Position numbers and translations under genes: made by a program. The notes under the pieces are model-generated. The model was given only the letters and a program-made list of their open reading frames with translations, was not told where the DNA came from and searched no databases. A stretch of DNA of 64,000 bases, taken from contig NZ_CP113920.1 in assembly GCF_029395535.1 (NCBI RefSeq), positions 2,170,001 to 2,234,000 of the forward strand, given 5' to 3'. Source of the DNA: Bifidobacterium sp. ESL0732. GTDB lineage: Bacteria; Actinomycetota; Actinomycetes; Actinomycetales; Bifidobacteriaceae. Positions 36,250 through 46,020 of this stretch are shown here, in pieces (the stretch's first letter is position 1; each line of letters begins with the position of its first letter).

Positions 36250-37257
36250 TCATCGTTTTTCGTCTCGAGCATGACGTGCCAGAAGCGGTGCCCTTCGGCT
36301 GCGCAGGAAGGCGACAACCGCCAAGACCACCAGCGCCACCAGGGCCACCAGCGCCATTAGCAGCACGAAATCCGGACCCGCATTCTCGGGTGCAGGTATT
36401 ACATTAGGAATCTCTGAGCGTACGCCCGAAACCAGAAGCCTGTGGGTGTTGATCCCATAGGGGGTGCAGGTCATCAAGGTGATCCTGTCCGTGCCCCGTT
36501 CGATTTTGAGTCTGCTGGTATCCTGTGGGTCAATGACATTGATGCGGTCGACCTTATAGCCAATCGTCTTACCCATCGTCTTGACGTAGAACGTATCGCC
36601 CTTTTTCATCTCATCAAGTCTGGTGAACATCAATGCTTGCACCATGCCCCTGTGCCCAGTAATCACCGAGTGGGTAGACGGGCCTCCTACCGGAAGCGAA
36701 GTGCCATACAGATGCCCCGCACCGGCTGCAAGGGCCTTTTCGGACGTGCCATGAAAGATGGGAATATTGACGGAGATCTTGGGGATGACGATGGAACCCA
36801 TGACCCCTCCGCCTTGGTCAAGTATGGTCTGATAATCATGGTCGCGCTCTTCGGCGCTCTGACCATCTGATTTCTGGGACGAGAACGGATCAACGCTCTG
36901 GCCCATCACCGGCTGCCCGCTCAGGGCGAGTCTGTGATTATATTGATCGGCCGCTTCCAATGCCTCTTTGGCGCGAGGGTAAGGCCAACCAGCTACCTGT
37001 GAAGCCGAAAGATCGGACTGTCTGCTTTGGCTCATCGCGGTGATGTATTGAGCCACAAACGGATATGAGACGACACCGATTCCGGCAAGCAACAGCAGCA
37101 CTGCGAGAACCTTGAGAACAAGTTGGGTTCTTCGTGCCTTCCTGTCCATTTCCCGCGCCATCCGGATATCATTTTTGTCGGGAAAGGCCAAGGCCTTGCG
37201 CGACTTGACGACATCGCCGCTTGACGAACCGCTCCCCACGCATAAGGCCTTGGTCAT
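36250..37257 (-). CDS. class C (pilus) sortase
   Basis: 335 residues. N-terminal membrane helix (VLKVLAVLLLLAGIGVVSYPF) and a second C-terminal helix (PDFVLLMALVALVALVVLAVVA), the usual class C topology. The lid motif SVDPFSS is present, with catalytic His in SVITGHRG, Cys in TLMTCTPYG and Arg in HRLLVSG. It joins LPXTG pilins by isopeptide bonds outside the membrane. It lies 33 bases after the major pilin gene, with CAGGAG before the start, as in other two-pilin bifidobacterial fim loci. Confidence 0.93.
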   Translation of the reverse strand: MTKALCVGSGSSSGDVVKSRKALAFPDKNDIRMAREMDRKARRTQLVLKVLAVLLLLAGIGVVSYPFVAQYITAMSQSRQSDLSASQVAGWPYPRAKEALEAADQYNHRLALSGQPVMGQSVDPFSSQKSDGQSAEERDHDYQTILDQGGGVMGSIVIPKISVNIPIFHGTSEKALAAGAGHLYGTSLPVGGPSTHSVITGHRGMVQALMFTRLDEMKKGDTFYVKTMGKTIGYKVDRINVIDPQDTSRLKIERGTDRITLMTCTPYGINTHRLLVSGVRSEIPNVIPAPENAGPDFVLLMALVALVALVVLAVVAFLRSRRAPLLARHARDEKR

Positions 37258-37290
37258 ATTCGTTACTCCTGGTTTGCTTTCCTGTTGGGC

Positions 37291-39012
37291 TTACAGTGCG
37301 ATCGGGTCGCCCATGTTGTGCGAACGCTGGCTGCGACGCACACCGATGTAGAGGCCTGAGCCGGCAGCCACGAGCAGGACGCCAAGGGCGACCAGCATGG
37401 TGATGCCCGCCGCACCCGTGAGTGGCAAGGAAGCCAGGCTGCGCACGTTGGTAACGGTGTACTTCTTGGATGACTTGTCACTGTGGGAGACCAAATCCCA
37501 GGTCACATCCTTGCCGCCTTCGTAGCTGAGCGAGGTCAGCATCTTGTTGGCGTCGTAGGTCGGGGTGATGATCGCGTCGAAGGCGGTGTTCATGTTCTTG
37601 AAACCGTCAACGGCCTTGGTTTCCTTGACCGAATAGGTGCCGGACTCGATGCCCTGCAGGTGGATGGTGCCCGAGGCGGGAACCGTGACGGTGTCGACGG
37701 TGGCCTCTCCGCTCATCGGGGAACGATAGTTGCCATTGCCTTCATCAAAGAACTTGACAATCTTTCCGTTGAAGGAAACCTGGAACTGGGTTCCGGGCAG
37801 AGCCTCGCCAGTGTCCTTGGCAAGCTTTTCCACGTCAAAGCCGAAGGTGTAGACCGGAGTCTCGCCAGGCTCGGTGTTGTCGGTTTTGTTGTGCTCGGTG
37901 GTGGAGCTCGGATCGTTGGTGTATTCGACCTTCGCGGAGTTCTTGACGGTGCCCGGAGCCATGGAGATGGCATCCTCGTTGAGCACGGCGCCGTAGGAGA
38001 TGGTAATAGAGGAGCCAGCGAGCTTGTAGTTCTTCGCGGCGATCTGGGCCTGCATGTAGGGCGACAGGTCGAAGGAGAAAGCACCGGCCTTGGTTCCGTC
38101 GGCAGGAGTGGTCACGGTGTAGTCGGTGCCCTTGGCCAGGGTTTTCTCACCGATCTTGACGACCGGGTTGAAAACCGCGTCCGTGTAAGTCAGGCCTTGC
38201 GAAAGCTGATCTCGAACGATGAGCTTGTAGGAGGCCTGATCGAAGTCCGTATAAGTCGGCACTGTGGTGCTGATCTTGAAGGGAACGGTGTCACCGACGT
38301 TATGGCTCGGCTTGTCCGTGGTCTTGTCCGGCTTGCTCAAGTGAGGAGCCTTCACGTTGATCTCGCTGACGGCTCCGGCCATGCCGGTGGCGTTCGGGCT
38401 TGTGGTGCTCACCAACATCGGAATCGAGGCTCCAGTGTGATCGCCCAGACCCGAGGCCGTGTCGGGTGTGGTATCCACGATCAGGTAGACGCCGTTGGGC
38501 ATGGTGAATTTCGCAGTGTTGTCTTTGGCGCCGGTGGCGGTGATGGTCGAGGAGGCCGCCGCGCTCTTGATCGCCGATTCCTTCCAGAGATTGGCGACAA
38601 AGCGGCGCAGGTTGCCTTCATAGGCAGTCGCCTTGTCGGAGGTCGTGTCTTGGGCCGTATTCCACTTGCTGGCGACATAACCAATCGGGTCTGTGAACGT
38701 ATCTGTCGAACCAAGCTGGCTGAGCGTCGAGGTCAATGCCGAAGACGAGGAGGACTTGATGGCGGCATTGTCCACCGTGGAGACCTCCACGGTGCTCGCG
38801 GTCGAACCGCTTGCGCTAACGGCGTTGCCGTAATCGCCAAGCTTGACCGCCGAGTAGGTGCGGCCCTGAACGGTCTCCCCCTTCAGCGTCAAATCAACAT
38901 TCGGCTGCGTTTCAACCGCCGAGGCGCTCATAGCAGTGGACGCGAGCATAGTCACTCCGGCCACAAGCGCGGTTGCTGAGGCGAAGAGCCTCGTCAACTT
39001 TTTCTTTCCCAT
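37291..39012 (-). CDS. major LPXTG pilin with isopeptide domains
   Basis: 573 residues. Signal peptide (LFASATALVAGVTMLASTA), then domains of the fimbrial isopeptide type (D1 about 50-210, D2 about 215-370) and a C-terminal SpaA/Cna-B domain with the E-box GTYSVKETKA. LPLTG, a hydrophobic helix and RRSQRSHN form the sortase signal. A lysine in EINVKAPHL near the domain 1-2 junction is a possible pilin-motif lysine. Sortase C directly downstream would polymerise it, making this the shaft subunit. A hairpin (39034-39062) precedes its gene. Confidence 0.92.
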   Translation of the reverse strand: MGKKKLTRLFASATALVAGVTMLASTAMSASAVETQPNVDLTLKGETVQGRTYSAVKLGDYGNAVSASGSTASTVEVSTVDNAAIKSSSSSALTSTLSQLGSTDTFTDPIGYVASKWNTAQDTTSDKATAYEGNLRRFVANLWKESAIKSAAASSTITATGAKDNTAKFTMPNGVYLIVDTTPDTASGLGDHTGASIPMLVSTTSPNATGMAGAVSEINVKAPHLSKPDKTTDKPSHNVGDTVPFKISTTVPTYTDFDQASYKLIVRDQLSQGLTYTDAVFNPVVKIGEKTLAKGTDYTVTTPADGTKAGAFSFDLSPYMQAQIAAKNYKLAGSSITISYGAVLNEDAISMAPGTVKNSAKVEYTNDPSSTTEHNKTDNTEPGETPVYTFGFDVEKLAKDTGEALPGTQFQVSFNGKIVKFFDEGNGNYRSPMSGEATVDTVTVPASGTIHLQGIESGTYSVKETKAVDGFKNMNTAFDAIITPTYDANKMLTSLSYEGGKDVTWDLVSHSDKSSKKYTVTNVRSLASLPLTGAAGITMLVALGVLLVAAGSGLYIGVRRSQRSHNMGDPIAL

Positions 39013-39033
39013 TATTTTCCTTTCCTTGGGTCA

Positions 39034-39062
39034 GGGCGACAACGAATCTCGTTGTTGCGCCC
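39034..39062 (-). promoter_or_regulatory. hairpin between tip and major pilin genes
   Basis: GGGCG and CAACGA pair with TCGTTG and CGCCC across a short loop. It lies just upstream of the major pilin's ribosome-binding region inside the operon and could mark mRNA processing that raises shaft pilin over tip. Confidence 0.5.
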
Positions 39063-39131
39063 CTACGCTGTGCCGCGACCGCGATTGCGATCGCTGCGGA
39101 CCTTCCGCGTCAGTTTGGCGGAAGAAATCTT

Positions 39132-41900
39132 TTATTTCCTGCTGCGAGCCTTGCGCCTTATGACGTAGGAAGCAGCGATTATGGCTAGTCCGACGAGTAA
39201 GCAGAGCAGCAATATCCATGCCTGCTTGCCTGTCAGCGGCAGGGTTCCCACCGTTTCTCCGGCCGCGAGGGTCTTGACCGTGGTGCTTGGCGAAAGCGAG
39301 GTCTGCGGTGAGGAGACTCCATTGCGGATCTCAATATCGCGTTCGACGTCGTCACGGACCTTCACCGTGTAGGAGAGCGTCACCCGCTCACCCGGCTTCA
39401 GCCCTGTGCCGCTCCACCGCAATTGCTTTTTGGCGGCATCGAAAGTCGGGGACTTAAGTGCGTGGTCCACTTGCGATGAGGTGGCTGACAGACCAGTGGG
39501 TCCAGTGGCGCTCTTGAGCACATCACTCAGGTCATCGACGACATCGGCTTTGCCCAGCGCCGCACCGGTCGCGTTTTCATAGACGACCTCGTAACGCATC
39601 TGCGCTCCGGGTTTCACCTCTGTGACAGTTTTGCCATTAGCTCCATAAGCCCCTTTGGTGAGACCGATATCAACTAGAGCGTCCTTTGACGGGACCGGGT
39701 TTGGGCCAAGCGGATTATCGACGTTTCCGACAAGCGACGAATCGCCGCTCGAAGGCCCGCTGGCTGGATTGGTGTGGAAGGGAATCTTGATCTTTACCTT
39801 TTTACCCGCAGGTAAAGTTCCGTTCCATACAACCTTGCCCGTCGCCGGGTCATAGACGGCCGAGCCTGAATCTGCAGACAAGCCAGACTGATCGACAGAT
39901 CCGTCATCCACGATGCCGCCAAGGTCGCCAGTGGCCGAGAACGAGGGGGTGTCGGCATCAGTGTCGTTGCCCACGGTGACGACGTAGATGTAATCCTGAT
40001 CCTTGCCGAGCTGCGCTCCTTCAGGAACAGCGTTGCCGTCGGCATCCTCGATGCCCACCGTCGTATCGACCTTACCCAACGGATTATTGGTGCCGGGCGT
40101 ATCCTCCGAACGATCGGAGCTGAAGAGATTCTTCACGGAACCTGTGTAATACACATTTTTCTCACTTTTGTCAACGGTGATCGAATAAGTAATGGTCAAC
40201 GAAGAGCCACCGGGAATCAAACCGCTCCACGAAAGGGTCTTCACTTCCGTATCCACCTTCGGCGCCGCCGGAGTCGAGGCCACCGGGTCGAACGCCGTGT
40301 TAACGTCGTCCAGCCCACCGCTCTTCGAATGGCTGAGCACGCCCGTTAAGTCATCCTTCAGCGTCGTCTCCATCAGGTCACCCTTCGGGTTCGGATTGGT
40401 GGCGGTCAAGGTATAGGTGAGCTTTTGGCCGGGGAACACGCGAGTTCCGCTGCCCGGATTGACCGACTTTGTCAGATTGAGATCACGCTCGGTCTCGAAA
40501 TTGTAGATGGCATCACGAGCGGTGACGAGAAGACGACGATGCTTCGCCCCATCCTTGCCAGTCACTGAATACGGCGCAATGGAGCCGCCCAGCAAGCCAA
40601 GCGAGCCGAAACCAGTGTCGCCTGCAGCATCCGAAGGCTGTAATGTCGCTTTAAAGTTTGGCGCACCGTCACTTAAAACGGCATACCCACGCACACGTCC
40701 CTTATCGTCCTTGTCACGGCAGGAGACGAACAGAGTATCATTACCCGCCTCAGCATCACCGACGGCAAGGGTGCCGCCGAAGTAATCACCATCAGGAGAG
40801 CTGAGCTTATGGGCGATCGCACCGGACTTCGTGTCGAAGGCGAGAACCGTGCCCCTTTGCGCGCTCCAAGCCGAGGCTGAATCCCACGAGGGATCGGAGG
40901 CATACAAAGTCGAACCGTCACGGCTGAAGGCGAGAGCTCGGCCGAGACCGGCCATACTTGGACCGCTGGCGGAGGGATAGGACCCTTCGGACAGGTCGGG
41001 CGCGAGGTTGGACTTCCACACGTTCGCCTGATAGAGCTGCACCAGGCCGGTAATGGCCGAAGCGTCCCCCACTTTTGCGACATGGCCAGGTACACCGGCG
41101 GCGACTATTGATTCTTTGACGGCGACGGTTTGGCCCGCCAAAGCCCCTTCCTTAATCGAGGAATCGCCTTTTGCCGGGAGCAGGGCAACCGGAGCCGACA
41201 CAGCGTTCTTGAGATCGATGGTGAAGGCGGCACCCGCATCTTCCTGGCCGTCCACCGTCGAATTGGGCGCACCGACCACCAGCGTGTCGCCACTCAACGC
41301 GATGGACTCTGCAAAATTATCTACCTGCACACGATCACTGGCTGCCGGGGCATTGATAGTGCGTTGCAGGGTTCCGTCGAGACCATAGACGAAAACCTGT
41401 TGCGACCATTTCGCACTGACGATAAGGTGGCCTGCATCCATCGCGACGCCATAACCGAATCCGGAAGCGTCAGCCGGGGCAGCGACTGTCAGAGAGCCAG
41501 GCAGGACACCGCCCACATGGTCGAGGTTTCCCGTCCAAACCGAGGTGTCAGCGTTCGGGGTCGAATAGTCACCAGTAAAAGTTTCAACGACCACCGAGCC
41601 ATCACCTGTCATGCCGGGTTTGCCCTGCTGGGAGACATAAGCCAAATGATTACCATACGCCGCTGCCGCATATCCCTGACGATCGTTGCCTGCGGTGCCG
41701 AAGCGCGCGGACTGTCCGTAGTTGGGGAACTGCGAGTGCTGAGCAATTTTCGTCACCGGCGACGACCTGAATTGCCTGCTCGACGTGTCTTGCGAGCCGG
41801 AATCACGAACGCCGATATAGGCAGCAAAGGAAGTGAATGCAATCGCGAACGCCGCCACAAGAGTGACCGCAAACGTTGATTTCTTTTTCCATGAAGCCAT
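39132..41900 (-). CDS. LPXTG tip or minor pilin with propeller and DUF11 domains
   Basis: 922 residues. N-terminal export helix (FAVTLVAAFAIAFTSFAAYI). Residues 40-440 form an FG-GAP-like propeller with recurring GAAVDAGHL/LVVGAPNS-type blades (MDAGHLIVSAKW, LSGDTLVVGAPNS, AVGDAEAGNDTLFVSC). Three or four DUF11-type sandwiches follow (FPGQKLTYTLTATNPNP, LGKDQDYIYVVTVGND, VKPGAQMRYEVVYENATG). The end carries LPLTG, a hydrophobic helix and RRKARSRK. First gene of the pilus operon, the usual place and size for a tip adhesin; the ligand is unknown. Confidence 0.9.
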   Translation of the reverse strand: MASWKKKSTFAVTLVAAFAIAFTSFAAYIGVRDSGSQDTSSRQFRSSPVTKIAQHSQFPNYGQSARFGTAGNDRQGYAAAAYGNHLAYVSQQGKPGMTGDGSVVVETFTGDYSTPNADTSVWTGNLDHVGGVLPGSLTVAAPADASGFGYGVAMDAGHLIVSAKWSQQVFVYGLDGTLQRTINAPAASDRVQVDNFAESIALSGDTLVVGAPNSTVDGQEDAGAAFTIDLKNAVSAPVALLPAKGDSSIKEGALAGQTVAVKESIVAAGVPGHVAKVGDASAITGLVQLYQANVWKSNLAPDLSEGSYPSASGPSMAGLGRALAFSRDGSTLYASDPSWDSASAWSAQRGTVLAFDTKSGAIAHKLSSPDGDYFGGTLAVGDAEAGNDTLFVSCRDKDDKGRVRGYAVLSDGAPNFKATLQPSDAAGDTGFGSLGLLGGSIAPYSVTGKDGAKHRRLLVTARDAIYNFETERDLNLTKSVNPGSGTRVFPGQKLTYTLTATNPNPKGDLMETTLKDDLTGVLSHSKSGGLDDVNTAFDPVASTPAAPKVDTEVKTLSWSGLIPGGSSLTITYSITVDKSEKNVYYTGSVKNLFSSDRSEDTPGTNNPLGKVDTTVGIEDADGNAVPEGAQLGKDQDYIYVVTVGNDTDADTPSFSATGDLGGIVDDGSVDQSGLSADSGSAVYDPATGKVVWNGTLPAGKKVKIKIPFHTNPASGPSSGDSSLVGNVDNPLGPNPVPSKDALVDIGLTKGAYGANGKTVTEVKPGAQMRYEVVYENATGAALGKADVVDDLSDVLKSATGPTGLSATSSQVDHALKSPTFDAAKKQLRWSGTGLKPGERVTLSYTVKVRDDVERDIEIRNGVSSPQTSLSPSTTVKTLAAGETVGTLPLTGKQAWILLLCLLVGLAIIAASYVIRRKARSRK

Positions 41901-42117
41901 TTTTCGAGACCTTCACCTTTCTGGACGCAGGAATAATTGCCGGCGCTGATGCTTCGCAGTTGTTGAGTTGCATTGAATATGGTCGGACTCTTCAATCGTT
42001 AAGAAATCCTGCGATTGCATTTTGAATCTTCTAAAGAAATCGAGCCCAGTTTGAGAATCCCCATATAGGGGCACCAGTTTTAATCGGAAACAAGGCAGCC
42101 CATGCCGCCGAACCGAT

Positions 42118-42264
42118 TTATCGAATCGTTTGAACAGCCATGCCCAATAGGCATGCGCAGTTGTAGGCACACCTGGAATATGCCGCTAAGACCTCATTGA
42201 CTCGCTGATAGGCCAGACTGCCCGGCAACCGCCGAGACACACCGTTTTCGCTCGCAAAAAACAT
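42118..42264 (-). CDS. possible 48-residue leader peptide upstream of the pilus operon
   Basis: ATG at 42264 with a strong AAGGAGGAG ribosome-binding site five bases upstream. The product MFFASENGVSRR...MAVQTIR has three cysteines and resembles nothing I know. It lies 218 bases upstream of the tip pilin gene on the same strand, in the expected mRNA leader. It may be a regulatory upstream frame or a real small protein. Confidence 0.45.
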   Translation of the reverse strand: MFFASENGVSRRLPGSLAYQRVNEVLAAYSRCAYNCACLLGMAVQTIR

Positions 42265-42299
42265 AGACTCCTCCTTGTTCGCAAACCATGCTGTACAAT

Positions 42300-42410
42300 G
42301 AAGAGCAGGTTCTGGATTCGCCAAAATTCAAACCATTGCCGTCAGTCGTGGATTTCGTTCAGTATCGACCATGACTGGCGGTGCTCTTCTTTTTCTTTTT
42401 TATCGTGGGC
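42300..42410 (+). terminator. long hairpin with T-rich tail
   Basis: GAAGAGCA near 42302 pairs with TGCTCTTC near 42383, and CCGTCAGTCGTGG pairs with CCATGACTGGCGG inside, with two wobble positions. A T-rich tail (TCTTTTTCTTTTTT) follows on the plus strand. No gene precedes it on that strand, so it either ends an unannotated small RNA or acts within the opposite-strand pilus leader. Confidence 0.45.
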
Positions 42411-42627
42411 TATTCGCCCATTTCGTCATTCAACCGCTCTGCGGCACATATCCGCCAACAGGGTGGTTCCTCCCGGAAGGCGGCCATCAGAGCACCAGAG
42501 AAAAGATACCGGCCACCGCCATGTAATGCTTCTTCCACTGTCTCACCCGCCTCGCTTATCCATTTGGAAATTAATTAGTACAAAATGAGACATTACAGGA
42601 ACCGCGAACACTCTGTCGCAAAGGCCA

Positions 42628-42643
42628 TGTGACCTAGGTCATA
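42628..42643. promoter_or_regulatory. CRP-like palindrome
   Basis: TGTGACCTAGGTCATA matches the CRP/GlxR consensus TGTGA-N6-TCACA at all but one position and contains the perfect 12-bp palindrome TGACCTAGGTCA. It lies between the pilus operon and zwf; which one it controls is unknown. Confidence 0.45.
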
Positions 42644-43464
42644 GTCGGGAACAACAAACGAATTCCCTTTCATATGAACAGTTTTGCTCTATTAACGATC
42701 ATTACAAGCAAAAATGTGCGACAACTGGGGAAGTAATCGACCTCGAAATATCGAAAGAAATCGACATTAAATATCAGATTGCCAATCAAATTTACACAAT
42801 ATTCACAAAAGAAAATTACATTTCCTCTTTCAGCAAAAAGTCATTCGTTTAGACAAGCCTATTGAATGTATTTTATTTAAACCTTTTATAAAACGACGGT
42901 TTAACATAACATCAAATGTAATGCGTATTGTTAATATCTATTCTCAACTTTTTTCGTCAACGTCATAAACATATTTTTTCAACGATAACATAATAATATT
43001 GACGTATGAATTTCTTTTATTTTTCAAGCAAAATAACCGATATTTACAAAACCGCATCACTTTGACGCTCTATATTCTACAAATGTGATACGCAAATTGA
43101 TTCTATTGACGTCAACCATATTTACTCTCTATTATTTCTTTTTTATTACCCTGTAGTATATCGAAAAATGTCAGCAACAGAAACACCTGTATGCTTTTCT
43201 GGATGTGGTAATGAAAACCCGCGATAGTTTATAAACCCCCAATGGGATCAGGGCAAAGTGTCGACCTCATTCAAATGTCACTTGGACGCCACGCATAGCC
43301 AACTGCCCAAACCTTGCCAAGATACATGAGGTGACGTCGCCATTGGAGTTGATATTTAGACCGTTCTGCCACAATGCCCTCGTACTGTGAACCTCGCTAC
43401 ACGTTGGCCACGGTATCGCTCTCGGCGCTGGCGCATCGCAGACAAACCACTACACTTAAGAAGT

Positions 43465-45003
43465 ATGAGTGAACTTAACAATTGGGTGAACCCTCTGCGC
43501 GATCCGCGAGACCTGCGGCTGCCACGCATTGCTGGGCCCTGCAGCCTGGTGATTTTCGGCATCACCGGCGATTTGGCCAAAAAGAAACTGCAACCAGCCA
43601 TTTACGATCTGGCCAATCGCGGCCTGCTGCCGCCGAGCTTCGGGCTTATCGGCTTCGGGCGTCGCCCGTGGAGCAATGAGGAATTCGCGAACTTCGTCAA
43701 AGAAAACGTGAAGGCTCACTGCCGTACGCCATTCCGCGAATCGACCTGGGCCAACCTCGCCAAGGGCATGCGCTTTGTGCAAGGCACGTTTGACGATAAA
43801 GAAGCCTTCGAACGCCTAAGCCAGACGGTCAAGGAGCTCGACCGCGACCGCGGTACTCGTGGCAACCATGCCTTTTATATGTCGGTGCCGCCGAGCGCCT
43901 TCCCTATCGTTTCAAAGCAGCTGGCCGATTCCGGGCTCGCGAAATCCAATGACGACGCATGGCGCCGTGTCATCATCGAGAAGCCGTTCGGCCACGACCT
44001 CGAAAGCGCGAAGGAACTCGATCGGGTGGTCTCCGAAGTCTTCGACCCGAGCTCGGTCTTCCGCATCGACCACTATCTCGGCAAGGAAACGGTGCAGAAC
44101 ATGCTGGCACTGCGTTTCGCCAACTCCATGTTCGAGCCAATTTGGAACTCCAACTACGTCGACCATGTGCAGATCACCATGGCCGAGGACATCGGCATCG
44201 GCGGCCGCGCTGGTTACTATGACGGCATTGGCGCCGCACGAGACGTTATACAGAACCATTTGCTGCAGTTGATGGCCCTGACCGCGATGGAGGAACCGGT
44301 GAGCTTCGCTGCCTCCGACCTCACGGCCGAAAAGACGAAGGTGCTTTCCGCTGTCCGCCTACCCAAGGATCTCGGCGCCTACACCGCACGCGGTCAGTAC
44401 GCCGCCGGATGGCAGGGTTCCGAGGAAGTCTGCGGCTACCTCGACGAAAAGGGCATCGACAAGTCCAGCGCCACCGAGACCTACGCCGCCATCACGCTCG
44501 ACGTCGACACGCGCCGCTGGGCCGGGGTGCCGTTCTACCTGCGTACCGGCAAGCGCCTGGGCAAGCGCGTCACGGAAATCGCCGTGGTCTTCAAGCGTGC
44601 CCCGCATCTGCCTTTCGAGCAGACCGCCGTACGCGAACTCGGCAACAACGCCATCGTCATCCGTGTGCAGCCCAATGAAGGCGTCACCATGCGCTTCGGC
44701 GCGAAGGTGCCAGGTGCCACCGCCATGGAAGTCCGCGATGTGTCGATGGACTTCAGCTACGGTCAAAGCTTCACCGAAAACTCACCTGAAGCTTATGAAC
44801 GCTTGATTCTGGACGTCTTGCTCGGCGATCCACCGCTCTTCCCGACGACCAAAGAGGTCGACCTGAGCTGGCAGATTCTCGACCCGATCGAGGACTACTG
44901 GGCCACGCTCGGCCAGCCGCAGCCTTACCGCGCCGGCACTTGGGGGCCGAAGGAAGCCGATGAAATGCTTGCACGCGACGGACGCCATTGGAGGATGCCA
45001 TGA
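43465..45003 (+). CDS. zwf: glucose-6-phosphate dehydrogenase
   Basis: 512 residues from the ATG at 43465. N-terminal Rossmann motif VIFGITGDLAKKKL, substrate-site motif RIDHYLGKETVQN with its Lys, and GRAGYYDGIGAARDVIQNHL are all present. It oxidises glucose-6-phosphate to 6-phosphogluconolactone and makes NADPH in the cytoplasm. It overlaps opcA by four bases (ATGA), and pgl follows on the same strand, so the oxidative branch is encoded together. A 97-bp copy of codons 58-90 lies at 32439. Confidence 0.96.
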   Translation: MSELNNWVNPLRDPRDLRLPRIAGPCSLVIFGITGDLAKKKLQPAIYDLANRGLLPPSFGLIGFGRRPWSNEEFANFVKENVKAHCRTPFRESTWANLAKGMRFVQGTFDDKEAFERLSQTVKELDRDRGTRGNHAFYMSVPPSAFPIVSKQLADSGLAKSNDDAWRRVIIEKPFGHDLESAKELDRVVSEVFDPSSVFRIDHYLGKETVQNMLALRFANSMFEPIWNSNYVDHVQITMAEDIGIGGRAGYYDGIGAARDVIQNHLLQLMALTAMEEPVSFAASDLTAEKTKVLSAVRLPKDLGAYTARGQYAAGWQGSEEVCGYLDEKGIDKSSATETYAAITLDVDTRRWAGVPFYLRTGKRLGKRVTEIAVVFKRAPHLPFEQTAVRELGNNAIVIRVQPNEGVTMRFGAKVPGATAMEVRDVSMDFSYGQSFTENSPEAYERLILDVLLGDPPLFPTTKEVDLSWQILDPIEDYWATLGQPQPYRAGTWGPKEADEMLARDGRHWRMP

Positions 45004-45974
45004 TTATCAAAATGCCCGATACCCAGACCAACGCCATCGCGCGCAAAATCGACGAGCTGCACCAGGAGCGCGGCGAGGCCGGCAACGATCGCGTCTTGAC
45101 GCTCATCATCTCGACCGACGAGAGCGAGCTCGAGAATGCCCTGAAAATCGCCAATTCCGCAGGCCGCGAACACCCGTGCCGTGTCATCGCCATCGTGCCG
45201 AACAGCAAGGAACTGCCATTCTGCGATGTCGACAAGGAGCCGGATTGCTATGTCACCGATTCCGGCGATGTTGAGACCGATCTCGATGCACAGGTTCGTT
45301 TCGGTGCCGACGCCGGTGCAGGCGAAGTTATTATTTTGCGCCCGCGCGGCGGGCTTTGCCAGCACACCGATACACTGGTGATGCCGCTACTCGTTCCGGA
45401 TGCGCCTGTTGTTACTTGGTGGCCGACGAATCCACCGGCAAACCCGTCGAAGGACCCCTTGGGCGCCATGGCCGGAAGTCGTATTACAGATGCGCTACGT
45501 TCGAAAGATCCCGATGCGACCTTTGCCAAGCTTCGTGCCAATTGGGAGCCCAAGGATGTCGATTTCTCATGGACGCGCTTGACCACTTGGCGCGCGATGC
45601 TGGCCACCACCATCGACCAGCCGCCACACCTGCCGATCGAGTCCGCCAAGGTGATCGGACAGCCCGATTATCTGCCGTTGAAATTGCTTGCCGCCTGGCT
45701 TGCGCTGAAGCTCAACGTGCCAGTCGAGCTCGGTTACGTCACCGGTGCCGAGGCCATCACCGGCGTTTACCTGACCCGTTCTGACGGCACGATTGCGCTG
45801 GAACGCCCGGATTCGCGCGAGGCCATCATCAGCCAGCCGGGGCAGACGCCGCAAAAGGTCGCCATGCCGCTGCGTACGCTCGAGGATTGCCTAAGCGAGG
45901 AATTGCGTCGGATTGACCCGGATGAGGTCTACGCCGATGTCATCCGCGAGGGATGGGACATGATTCAGGGCTGA
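45000..45974 (+). CDS. opcA: glucose-6-phosphate dehydrogenase assembly protein OpcA
   Basis: 324 residues from the ATG at 45000, which overlaps the zwf stop. OpcA-family features are VLTLIISTDES, AGEVIILRPRGGLCQHTDTL, APVVTWWPTNPP, FSWTRLTTWR and AWLALKLNVPV. OpcA helps assemble or activate the Zwf enzyme in actinobacteria and cyanobacteria. Translational coupling to zwf fits a partner role. A repeat array lies directly downstream before pgl. Confidence 0.95.
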   Translation: MIIKMPDTQTNAIARKIDELHQERGEAGNDRVLTLIISTDESELENALKIANSAGREHPCRVIAIVPNSKELPFCDVDKEPDCYVTDSGDVETDLDAQVRFGADAGAGEVIILRPRGGLCQHTDTLVMPLLVPDAPVVTWWPTNPPANPSKDPLGAMAGSRITDALRSKDPDATFAKLRANWEPKDVDFSWTRLTTWRAMLATTIDQPPHLPIESAKVIGQPDYLPLKLLAAWLALKLNVPVELGYVTGAEAITGVYLTRSDGTIALERPDSREAIISQPGQTPQKVAMPLRTLEDCLSEELRRIDPDEVYADVIREGWDMIQG

Positions 45975-46020
45975 TTGGCCAGACAATTGTTGCTGCCCCT
46001 GTCAAGGGACTGCCGTGCGA

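Larger units (their letters stand above)
41901..43464. other. 1.5-kb AT-rich regulatory gap between pilus operon and zwf
   Basis: By far the largest gap without a sizeable gene. It holds a 48-residue reading frame (42118-42264), a hairpin with T runs (42300-42410), a CRP-like site (42628-42643), three TTGACGT-type motifs between about 42955 and 43115, and about 600 bases of very AT-rich DNA (42650-43200). It must contain the promoters of both flanking transcription units. Confidence 0.6.

Noticed and set aside
37483..38979. 498-codon plus-strand frame inside the major pilin gene
   Set aside because: Antisense shadow; the pilin frame has signal peptide, E-box and LPLTG.
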